Below are positions 55,464 through 64,000 of a stretch of 64,000 nucleotides of DNA, piece by piece. The stretch is from Echinarachnius parma (Eukaryota > Echinodermata > Echinoidea > Clypeasteroida > Echinarachniidae). A model generated the notes under the pieces. That model did no database searches and was not told where the DNA came from. It saw only the letters and a list, made by a program, of their open reading frames with translations. The stretch is from positions 1-64,000 of the forward strand of contig JBAMJV010003005.1 of NCBI GenBank assembly GCA_037951105.1, written 5' to 3'. The position numbers were made by a program, and so were the translations under genes. Position 1 is the first letter of the stretch. Every line of letters starts with the position of its first letter.

Positions 55464-55784
55464 ATGAGGCGCGAGAGCATTTTCCGCGATAGATCAAACC
55501 CGTTTGACAGGGGCGTCGATCTGTTCGGAAAACACAAAGCATTGGGGGGGGGGGGGGGGGGGGCAAGCATTGTTAAAGAACAATAGCTCGCCCCACCAAT
55601 GTATTGTGTTTTCCGGACAGATCGACGCCCTTGCCGTTTGATTTATATGACTGGGAGATGCACAAAAAGTATCGGTTTGATAGAGATAGGGTGATGAGAA
55701 TCATCAACACCCTGGAGGACATGCTGCAGCAGGAGACAGAGAGAAATCACGCACTGACCCCAGCCCAACAGGCTATGCTACATG
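55464..55784 (+). pseudogene. Harbinger transposase first exon, interrupted by a MITE
   Basis: The ATG at 55464 starts MRRESIFRDRSNPFD. After the 126-bp insertion (55508-55633 plus one target-site copy) it continues LYDWEMHKKYRFDRDRVMRI, NTLEDMLQQETERNHALTPA and QQAM, up to a donor-like CATG|GTCAGT at 55784. FRDRxNPxD, YRF and ERNHALTPAQQ are landmarks of the Harbinger/HARBI1 N-terminus. The exon is otherwise open. The rest of the transposase is not adjacent. Confidence 0.8.
55508..55633. mobile_element. 126-bp hAT-type MITE inside the Harbinger exon
   Basis: Ends CAGGGGCGTCGATCTGTTCGG and its near inverse CCGGACAGATCGACGCCCTTG. Both sides carry CCGTTTGA (55500-55507 and 55634-55641), an 8-bp duplication. 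The interior is mostly a G run. CAGGG ends plus 8 bp indicate hAT. Confidence 0.9.
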
Positions 55785-55849
55785 GTCAGTGCTTGATTTT
55801 TATGAAACACCCCCCTGCTGTACTAAGTTCGACAATAAGCTGATGTTCA

Positions 55850-56490
55850 ATCTTCATTCATAATAGCTTGAATTTGCTGAAAGAAACATTTGGCGATACG
55901 GCAGAAAGAGTAAAATGAAACACCAAACAGAATCTTGATTTCTCATTTCTAATTGTGCTGTACTCGGATCTGCCGACCGCGTAAAACTGAAGAAAAAAAT
56001 GAACCCAGATGTCCGAAAAAGGGAATTTGAAACAAACAAAATGGAAGGAATTTTGGAAATGAAATTTATTTGCAATAATATAATATTTAAAAGAAACTTT
56101 GATGTCTAATATAAATTAAGGTTCAAGGTTAAAGGTTCAGTTTATTTTGGCAAAATAAATTAGCAAAGACAATGTTGTGTTCAATGAGGCAGGTTGTTGT
56201 TAGTGCTTCTGCTTCAATACAGAATTTTGCTGCATCCTGTGCATATCCAATTATCATGAAATTGGAAATTCATGGTATACATTGTACATTACACTCACTA
56301 TATGGTTGAAAATTAGGGGGAAAAGGAATATACCAGGAAAAAAAGGAATGTTGTAATTAATTACTTGGACCTTCTTCAGTCGAATAAACCCTGACGAAGC
56401 CCTATGGGCGAAAATTCAGAAACTATGTTTTCTTACGGTGTTTTCTTTCAATTTTTGTCGAAAACAGCCAGATATCTGCGCAGAAGACTA
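55850..56490. other. Unassigned sequence
   Basis: No gene seen. A GTCGAATAAACCCTGACGAAGCCCTATGGGCGAAAATTC block at about 56380-56420 recurs at 61700-61740, marking a dispersed repeat. Confidence 0.5.
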
Positions 56491-56495
56491 GTATT

Positions 56496-57260
56496 GTGAT
56501 GTCACAATGCAAAGAAGGAAGGGATCAACAGGCTGCAGCAGTAGGAAGTGCTGATGCGGTACAAGATGGAGGTGTGACGGCAAGCATGGCAAAGGTTGAA
56601 CCTACTATCAACAAAGGAGTTGGGGGCCCAGGCTGGGGCACCAGAAGAGGCTCAAACAATCGGAAGAGGGGTCTCTCTTTGACATCTGAGGATGCCCCTC
56701 CAACTCAGTTCTCTACGGTAAATTTACTCCAAGAGGCCGGTTACATTCATCTCCGCCCTCCTTTGGAAAATGTTCTGCATCGATCGTCATGGTGCTGGGA
56801 TGGATTATGTGAATGCCAAGCCTGGCAGAGCACCACAGGTTCCAGTGTCCTTGGTTGGCAGGATCTTGAATTACTGCGATCCGGATAACTATCCGCAGAT
56901 GCTCTGTCCCAGCCAAGGGTGATTTTGAACGCGTGAACCGCAGACCGTGGGAGTGTCCGAGGTTGGCCTGGACCGGTCCACGGCGGAAGCCACCTGGAAC
57001 CGCCAGATGATTCTCCTCGAAGCCATCGCCAATCTAGGGCTGGCGGGGAAAGTGATTATGCTGCATCTGCAGGAGGCTGCACAATACCCCGAGGGAGTCG
57101 GGGTGCATGCACTATGTCGTGCAGTACTCCAACGCAGATGCAGTCTGTTTCAGCGCCTCCACCTGCACTATTGTGCAGGAAATCAACGAGTGGCGCCGCA
57201 TCATTCCAAACATCCATTTCGGATTCACGGATTCACAACATTGATCGCGATACAGCAATC
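56496..57260 (+). pseudogene. TatD-like metal-dependent hydrolase remnant
   Basis: TatD-type proteins are TIM-barrel metal-dependent nucleases. One frame at about 56775-56910 reads DRHGAGMDYVNAKPG, VPVSLVGRILNYCDPDNYPQ. A second at 56945-57200 reads GVSEVGLDRSTAEATWNRQ, ILLEAIANLGLAGKVIMLHL and QRLHLHY. These match the DSHxHxD, NYCDPxxYP, SEVGLD and VIMLHL blocks of TatD-like proteins in invertebrates. The GVHP block between them is missing, and frames change, so it is a decayed gene or captured fragment. The preceding frame (KGVGGPGWGTRRGS) is low-complexity. Confidence 0.55.
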
Positions 57261-57479
57261 GCCATATACGATAACGAAAAAAAAAAAATTTAGCTGCTGC
57301 TTTGCCTACTACCCCTACACGGAGCAGCGCGGCGACCGGGTCGGGCCGGGCGCATGCGATATATGCATGCACACGTACGTACGTACTGCGCCTGCTGCAC
57401 TGACTAGTACTACTAGCTACCCGTACCGACTGTCATTGTTCCGAATCTAATTCCCTTTTTTCACCTCCCTTACACAGAA

Positions 57480-58425
57480 GATGGAAAACAACGACCCAGG
57501 AGAAAAAAAGGAAGAAAAAAAACAACCTAATGCTTGAACAAATTCAAGAATTGTCAGCTTTTGTGGGAAAGAACCGTGCCGCCTTATACGGCAAAGCAAG
57601 CCACTGTAGCCAGAAGGTAATTATTTTCTTACATTTTTTGAAGATTAATTAATAGTTCTTGTTTATATCCCTCCATTATTTCATCTTTTGAGTGTGTGTG
57701 CAAGATATTGTAGTAATTGGGTAAAACCATTCTCCTTTTGAGGATTATTCATTTTACATTGCTTATTTACATAATCTGTCCTCCTAGAAACGGGGGTATC
57801 ATGCGTGACCAAATTGATTAATGTAAAATTTAAGAATTACAATCAATGAATGAAAAAACGCTGCATTTGAGAAAAACATTTTTTCCAAGCATAGTAAAAA
57901 AGCCTTAAAAAGGTATTGCCAAAATATGTCAATCCTGTTGAATCTACTTTTCTTGTATTTGTCTTAATTTGACTGTATACAAATTAACACATCTTTACTT
58001 TCAATTTCCAACAAAACATTTTAAAATCATGGGCAAAGTGATATAATGCAACATTATTTCTCACAGGTGTATGATCACATTGTAAACATCTTTCTTTTTA
58101 TTTACATGTTGTGCAAAAGCCATTGAGCCAAAATTCAAGGGCGGTGCAGATGCTCAATAGGATGGGGCAGGAAGAGGAGTCTAGTGACTAGGAGCCGGTG
58201 GAGCAGGAGGAGCCGGTGGGGCAGGAGGAGCCAGCAGAATTGGAGGGGGAGGTGGAGGTGGTGGAGGTCGTAGCCAGAAGAAAAAAAAGCAAAAAAGGGG
58301 GGGAAAAGGGAGCCTTCAGATACAGAGAAGGCATTAGAAATTGAGCGAACTAAGGTTGAGGTGTTCCGGGAGATCCTGGCAACTTTGAAAGAAATATCAA
58401 ACAAATTGTAAAGAACACCTCCACC
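57480..58425 (+). pseudogene. Fragments of a small two-exon regulatory-type ORF
   Basis: An exon-like stretch at 57532-57618 reads MLEQIQELSAFVGKNRAALY then GKASHCSQK with a donor (AAG|GTAATT). A second at about 58150-58410 reads RMGQEEESSD, a stop, EPVEQEEPVGQEEP, a Lys-rich segment, and ALEIERTKVEVFREILATLK then EISNKL stop. An acidic linker and final helix are typical of Myb-like companion proteins, but the DNA-binding part is not recognisable. Confidence 0.35.
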
Positions 58426-59330
58426 TTAGTTAGCCTATAAGGGAGCAACACCAAGAATAATAATATAATTTTGAATTTTGAAAAATAATGACCCCTAACG
58501 ACATTATAAAAATATGTCTGCAAGATAAGTGGTAATTTACATAAATTTATATAAATTCAGTTTGACCAATACTATGCTCTCTATATTATTCAAGTATTAG
58601 TATTGAAAATAAAGCAAAAGTGCAAACTTTATGCATCCTTTTAAATAACAATTCTTGGTGTTGTTTCCTTGGAAGAGGAAGTCCATCCCAACATTGACAT
58701 TTAATTGCAATGAGTTGAGAGAAATGAGGAACAGAGGCAGCCGTAAGTTTCGATCAGAAAGTGTTGTGAAGGTCATACACGCTGCAGAGAAGAGCTACAG
58801 AAGCTTCGTGCCAAATGACAACCAAAGCACCTCTAGTGCTCAAGTAACAAATATCCTCCAGTTCAATCAAGTACCTTGATACTGAATCACACATCTAGGA
58901 ACTAAATTGTATTGGGGGGGGGGGGGGCTGATGGAGGAGCACCAGGCAAGAATTGAGGAGATTGCCATGGAAAAGCTAAACGTAGAGCGATAGAAGATGG
59001 ATATATGGTCAAGTTTTGTATTTGTCCAATAATAAATGATATGAAATCATTTAAATCAAATTGAATCTGAATGACCATGTTTGATGACAAAGCCTAGCTA
59101 GCACACAGAAGCTAGTTTCACTGGTTAACGAGCTCACCAACAAGTATCTTCTGACCAGGACCATACACACACAACAAGAACCCTCAATGAAGGGTTCAGA
59201 GGAGAAAGGGTATGCCATTTCAGAACATGTCTCATGATCTTCCGCGGGGAAGAGGAATATATCTATATAGCAACAAATGGACTTGTCCATTTTATATTTA
59301 TTTATTGAATGATTTACTTTATGATTTTTA
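58426..59330. other. Unassigned transposon-derived sequence
   Basis: An open frame at 58655-58879 (NELREMRNRGSRKFRSESVV) and a poly-G tract at 58913-58927 are present. No family recognised. Confidence 0.3.
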
Positions 59331-59339
59331 TTGTATACA

Positions 59340-59525
59340 GTTAGGCGTTGTTACGTCATTAATTTAGCATTATTACGTAACGCGCGTTTATGGGATATGC
59401 GCCGTGATTTAGCGTTTACGCACTAAAATAATATTTGCGCTTATTAATAACAAATTTGTTATTTTGTAATCATTCTGACATTTGCTGTAATAAGAAGTGG
59501 GGGTAATTTCCAGAAGACGCATCAA
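59340..59525 (+). repeat. LTR-like repeat, family 2, copy 2
   Basis: Begins TGTTACGTCATTAATTTAGC. Includes TAATAACAAATTTGTTATT and TAATAAGAAGTGGGGG. Same layout as 60010-60220. Confidence 0.6.
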
Positions 59526-60009
59526 ATTCAAATAAACTTACCAGAATCATCAACTTTCCATCACATTTATGGATTCGTCGCCATCCTTACAATCGAACAT
59601 CGCATCGTAGTTGGTGTGATCATATCATAGAATTGACTGCTTCTGCGAAGACAGTGTTGTGTTGTCGTATAATGTTATCCTTCAATTAAACTTTCAATTG
59701 TATTATATTATAAGAAACAACTCTAATTAGTCTCGTTCTTTCCCACTCAATCTTTGTTACCTAGCCTTTAGTTTAGTAAATTTGTCCTTCCATTGTTTAG
59801 TTTATTTTATTTAATTTATTATTCAAATACCGAGTAGACGTACGTGTCTCGTCGGTGACATATATATATTGTTCTTCATGACGCTTTATACGATTTATTG
59901 ATATTATTCAACGTATGACAGAGTTACAACGCTTGCATATATTCATTTGTATGTTGTGATTTTTTAAGGTACCTATATATCACTTTAAAAATCGCGGGGA
60001 AGTTGTAGT

Positions 60010-60220
60010 AAGGCATTGTGACGTCATCAATTTAAGATTGTTACGTAATGCGCTCATACGCTATGCGCCGGTTTAAATTATAGCGTTCACGCTTGGAAAT
60101 ATATGTTTTGCGTGAATTAATAACAAATTTGTTATTGTACATGATTGTATTAATTCTTTGATTTATTCTGATCTTTGCCATTATAAGCAAGTGGGCGAAT
60201 TTGTGAAGCTCTCCGTATAT
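60010..60220 (+). repeat. LTR-like repeat, family 2, copy 3
   Basis: Begins around TGTGACGTCATCAATTTAAG. Includes GTTACGTAATGCGC, TAATAACAAATTTGTTATT and ATTATAAGCAAGTGGGCGA. It lies 230 bp upstream of the Gypsy pol remnant, so it may be that element's LTR. Confidence 0.6.
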
Positions 60221-60322
60221 TTATTCAGAATCATCTTGTATAACTTCTATTCATTGGATGCGCACAGTGTCATATGCAATCCATATGAAGTCTGTGTCGG
60301 TGATCATACTAGAGATTGACTT

Positions 60323-60352
60323 GGGGCTAGGGTTAGGGTTAGGGTTAGGGTT
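60323..60352. repeat. Short interstitial TTAGGG run
   Basis: Four perfect or near-perfect copies of the vertebrate-type telomere hexamer (GGGTTAGGGTTAGGGTTAGG) occur internally. Confidence 0.9.
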
Positions 60353-60444
60353 TGTGTGATGCCAATTAAAGTTTACCACATCGCTACATCTGTCTCCCTG
60401 TCTCCTCCTATTCGAGTCAACCCTCCACATCCTTTCAATTTTCC

Positions 60445-61490
60445 AGCCCAGTGGTACTGGAGAGGAAGAAGACGGGGGCACTTCGATTATGCATTGACTA
60501 TCGACAGTTAAATGCGGTCACTGTCCGGGATTCTTTCCCTCTACCTAAGATTGATGAAAGTCTGGAGGCCATGTCGGGAGCAAAATATTTCACTTCGCTC
60601 GACCTCTCACATGGGTACTTCCAGGTAGCCATGAACAATAACTCGGTACCACTCACGGCTTTCCGAGTGCCATGGGGACTGTATGAGTTCCTGCGCCTCC
60701 CGCAAGGATTATGCAACAGCCCCGGCACATTTCAACGTGTAATGGAACAGATTTTTGGAGATATGAATCTCCAGGAATTGATCCTATCATTTATTTGGAT
60801 GACGTCCTCATTTTTTCAAGCACAATTGAGGAACACATCGCCAAGCTGAATGAATTTTCAGTCGCTTGACCAAGTATGGACTGAAGTTGAAAGGACAAAA
60901 ATGCAAGCTTCTCCAGTCAGAAGTTGAGCATCTAGGTCACATTGTGAGTGCTGATGGTGTTGCAGTAAACCCTGACAAAGTAAGCCGAATAAAGGATCGG
61001 CTCGTTCCAGAGTCGACGTCTGACCCGAGTTCCTTCCTAGGATCGGCCTCTTACTACAGGAGGTTCGTACCAGGGTTTGCCAGCATTGAAGCGCCACTGC
61101 ATCAACTCGTTGGAAAGAAGAAACGACACAAAACAAAGAAGAAATGTGGTGACGGTGAATCAGAAAAGTCAGTTTGTTTGGACAGAGGAAGCTGAACTTG
61201 CCTTTCAAACGCTGAAGGACGTACTGTCTTCTCCACCAGTTCTGACATATCCAGAGTTCGACAAAGAATTCTTCTTGGAGGTGGATGCATCCCTCAAAGG
61301 ACTTGGAGCATGTCTTATGCAAGCTAATCAGGACGGAACTCTGCATCCAGTTGCATATATGCAAGTAGGGGACTATGTGGAGCCGAACGAAGGTACCCGT
61401 ATTTTACAAGTTTCAAAGTTAAATTGTTGGCCATGAAGTGGGCAATTGCTGAAAAATTCAAGAGATACCTTCAATACCTTCAAGAGGAAT
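60445..61490 (+). pseudogene. Ty3/Gypsy reverse transcriptase-RNase H remnant
   Basis: Order of blocks: SPVVLERKKTGALRLCIDYR, RQLNAVTVRDSFPLPKIDE, YFTSLDLSHGYFQV, LTAFRVPWGLYEFLRLPQGL, CNSPGTFQRVMEQIF, the catalytic box YLDDVLIFSS (about 60791-60820, one frame away), LKLKGQKCKLLQSEVEHLGH, SASYYRRFVPGFASI, and after more frameshifts FVWTEEAELAFQTLKD, VLTYPEFDKEFFLEVDASLK and the RNase H start AMKWAIAEKF. At least three frameshifts are seen and it is cut off near 61490 at a TA repeat. No gag, protease or integrase is adjacent. Confidence 0.88.
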
Positions 61491-62290
61491 ATATATATAT
61501 ATATATTGGCCCCCTCTGGCATTAACATTATTTCCCCGTCATGCCCCATTAGCTGCATTATCCTACCCTTCCCCCCCCCCCCCCCACATCCCCACCTCGG
61601 TTACTATGGACTCTTTTGAAAACGTCACAATCGTTTTGATATCGCGCGCTTGCGCGCTCACATTCATTTATTTTCAAATTGAGTTGTGTTTTCTTCAGTC
61701 TAATAAACGTACCCTGACGAAGCCCTATGGGCGAAAATTCGGAAAACTATGTTTTCTTACGGTGTTTTATTACAATTTTTGTCTCTATTCACCACACCGA
61801 CGCAGACCATCTTTTTGAACTCTATATATATATATTGTTCTTCATGACGCTTTATACAATATATTGATATATGGTCTATTTTTTTATTTTTTGGTTAAGT
61901 TATCATTGCGTCTATACTATATTTTGACGTTATGTTGAGTTTTTTTTATGATCATTATATTTGCTGTACATGGATAATGTAATGATATTATTCATATGTA
62001 TTAATTTACAGAGAAGCATACAACTTGTTTGCTCATTTTCTGATACATACATTTGTATATGACTAAGACTTTGTTTTTAGATTTATATCTATAGATGTTT
62101 ATATGATCTATATGTCTAGATATGCGGGGAAGTATACATTTGTTCATTATTTTATATATACCGTATAAGACATGACGTTGTTCCTACATTTGTTTTAATA
62201 ACTGTATGATTTCTATGTCTAGATATGCGGGAAAGCATATGGAATTTTAAAGATTGAATTTGATGTATATATGTATTTGTAAACGAGCTG
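61491..62290. other. TA repeat, poly-C tract and dispersed repeat
   Basis: (TA)n runs lie at 61492-61506 and 61825-61838, and a C run at 61570-61586. The CCCTGACGAAGCCCTATGGG block at 61709 is shared with 56390. The rest is AT-rich and unassigned. Confidence 0.6.
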
Positions 62291-62299
62291 CAAACAATC

Positions 62300-63112
62300 A
62301 ATCCCTTTCTCTCAACTTACCAGGCTTCGCCGACTCTGTAGCGATGATGGGGACTTCCGCGCGCGTTCTGACGAAATGTCTAACTTCTTCCGCGGGAGAG
62401 GGTATCCCGAGACCATCATTAAGAAGGCCAACAGAAAGGTGACCGGCACCAGCAGGCAAATGGCATTGAGGCAGAAGACCACCCACCCCCCTCAAAGAGT
62501 GCCTTTGGTACTAACGTACCATCCAGACACGGCGAGGGTGGTTTCCACTATCATGGAAAACACAGAGATATTGGCCAGCGACCGTACAATGAAAGAGATC
62601 TTCAGAGAACGCCCCCTCGTGGCGTACAAGAAGGACAAGAGTCTACGAGGACTACTTGTCAAATCTCGGAGACCACCAGGGAATCCCTACCCCCGGGAAC
62701 GTATCCTTGCCACCGGGGACGCTGCAACACCTGTAAGTACGTCGCCAATACGACGACGCTAGAGGGTCCTTCGTCATCATGGCAGGTTAGCCACGACATC
62801 TCATGCACGTCTACAAGCGTTATCTACGCCATTCGCTGCAAACGGTGCTCCAAAATCTACGTGGGCGAGACCAAGAGACGGATGGCCGATAGAACAACCG
62901 AGCACATAAGGTCCATTCGGCTCAACATGGACGGTTCCCGGTCGCTCAGCACTTCAACTCTGCTGGTCATAATGGCATTGCCGACTTTGAGATCTCGGGA
63001 CTGGTCGCCGGCTTCAGGACTGATGACGAGAGAAGAGGAAGGAGGAGAATATACCGCCTGGGCTGCATACAACCTAATGGACTCAATGTTACGTTTCATT
63101 CATTCCCGATTA
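62300..63112 (+). pseudogene. Penelope-like element C-terminal region with GIY-YIG endonuclease
   Basis: The first frame (62376-62700) reads FFRGRGYPETIIKKANRK, VPLVLTYHPDTARVVS and YKKDKSLRGLLVKSRRPPG. The frame then shifts to PGTYPCHRGRCNTCKYV, VIYAIRCKRCSKIYVGETKR, RMADRTTEHIRSIRL, and shifts again to VAQHFNSAGHNGIADFEISG, RIYRLGCIQPNGLNVTF, then stop. The Cys-containing linker followed by YAIxCxxCxxxYVGET-R...EH is the GIY-YIG-type endonuclease end of Penelope-like retroelements. Two frameshifts are present. The reverse transcriptase core is absent. Confidence 0.75.
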
Positions 63113-63173
63113 ATTAATTTCCCCCTATGTTTGTCCCTCCCTCCCTCTCTTCCCTCCTTTTCTCTCACACTCC

Positions 63174-63625
63174 ATGGTACCCATGTGTGTCTCAATTGGT
63201 GTGCAATGGGAGAAGGCGAGTACACTTTTACAAACAGAAATACATGCCATATTTTCATTTTTAAATATTTATATTTATTTTATTTTAGGCGATCAAGTTC
63301 CCCACAAGTGAGCGAGAGGTTGCGGAAACCAAAGCCAAATTTCATGAAGTGTCTGGGTTTCCTGGAATGAGTGGGGCCAACGGTAGTACCCATGTGTGTT
63401 TACATTCGTGTGCAATGGGAGAAGACGAGTACACTTTTACAAACAGAAATACATGCCATATTTGGATTTTTGATCATTTATATTTATTTTAATTTAGGGG
63501 ATCAATTAAGTTCCCACAAGTGAGCGAGAGGTTGCAGAAACAAAAGCAAAGTTCCATGAAGTGGGTGGTTTCCTGGAATAAGTGGGGCCATCGGTGGTAC
63601 CCATGTGTGTTTACATTCGTGTGCA
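63174..63625 (+). pseudogene. Harbinger DDE exon with its intron, tandemly repeated (about 210 bp)
   Basis: Two full units, plus a partial start, each consist of an intron-like stretch (CAGAAATACATGCCATATTT to TTTATTTTA) and an exon. The exon reads SEREVAETKAKFHEVSGFPG then SGANGSTHVCLHSCA in the first unit, and decayed FHEVGGFPGISGAIGGTHV-like in the second. This is the Harbinger block with the first catalytic Asp (normally xIDGTHV). Here the Asp is replaced (GANGSTHV, GAIGGTHV). Confidence 0.75.
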
Positions 63626-63781
63626 ACGTATCTATTATCCCAAAGAATGTATTGATGAAGCGATAGCGATGGTCCTCCAAGGAATGCCAAAACGAGAAGC
63701 TGCAGAAAGATGTGGGGTTCCAGAATCAACCCTCAGAAGGCGAATGAAGGCGGGGCCAATTTTCATCATCGGACTTATCTG
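63618..63781 (+). pseudogene. Pipsqueak-type helix-turn-helix fragment
   Basis: Directly after the last Harbinger repeat the frame reads YPKECIDEAIAMVLQGMPKR, EAAERCGVPESTLRRRMKAG, then stops after FIIGLI. The EAAxxxGVPxSTLxRR signature is a Psq/CENP-B-like helix-turn-helix found at the start of pogo/Tigger and other transposon proteins. Confidence 0.65.
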
Positions 63782-64000
63782 AAGTTTAATGTAAGTTCAA
63801 TATTTATAAGTAAAACTTCAACATTTGAGATAAAATTTATCTTCAAATAGTTATCACGCGCATCACCTGCTTTACCCCAGTTTTGACTTTGTTATTATTT
63901 TACGCGCATCACTTGTGATCACGCACCTGTTGCCTGTTGTCACGCACCTGTGTTGTTGTTGATATGGCTTACAAATCTACTGCTGTCATGGCGACAAATA
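63782..64000. other. Window end, no feature recognised
   Basis: Short direct repeats of CACGCACCTGTTG type near 63927-63955. No gene seen. Confidence 0.4.

Noticed and set aside
1-64000. Bacterial-type features (operons, terminators, origins, riboswitches)
   Set aside because: Spliced genes, microsatellites and animal transposons show eukaryotic nuclear DNA, so such features are not expected and none was seen.

Overview
This is animal nuclear DNA: AT-rich, intron-containing genes with GT/AG splice sites, microsatellites, SINE-like repeats and many transposon remnants. The repeat content fits an invertebrate deuterostome, most likely an echinoderm. Pointers are a foldback element built like the sea-urchin TU elements, repeats of a type I associate with echinoderm genomes, and abundant Harbinger, P-element-like, BEL, Gypsy and Penelope-like debris. 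The species call is inference.

Left part (1-21.9 kb): a complete nine-exon DHCR24 gene (delta-24-sterol reductase, last step of cholesterol synthesis) runs on the + strand from 2131 to 21102 and encodes 522 residues. A GC-rich region just upstream may be a bidirectional promoter, because a short acidic reading frame with a splice donor starts on the - strand at 1768. Intron 3 (9.4 kb) is mostly nested mobile DNA. Intron 4 carries a foldback transposon inside another inverted-repeat element. Degenerate partial copies of exons 5, 7 and 8 lie beside the intact exons.

Middle (21.9-39.3 kb): repeats (two MITE families each present twice, SINE-like copies, a 372-bp near-perfect hairpin), then an eight-exon Myb/SANT-like gene of the MSANTD3 type (34717-39277). 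All its internal exons have phase 2-2, and a three-exon cassette is tandemly duplicated. A frame break in exon 1 may make it a pseudogene.

Right part (39.3-64 kb): a transposon graveyard. Four copies of a P-element/THAP9-like transposase C-terminus alternate with Myb-like (Harbinger-type second ORF) fragments and Harbinger transposase fragments in an irregular array (40.1-51.4 kb). Two solo LTRs with intact, different 5-bp target duplications interrupt or flank it. Further right are a SAP-domain gag-like fragment, a Harbinger first exon interrupted by a 126-bp hAT-type MITE, a TatD-like hydrolase relic, a Gypsy reverse transcriptase relic, a Penelope-like GIY-YIG relic, and a tandemly repeated Harbinger DDE exon joined to a pipsqueak-type helix-turn-helix. 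Only DHCR24 is clearly an intact host gene.
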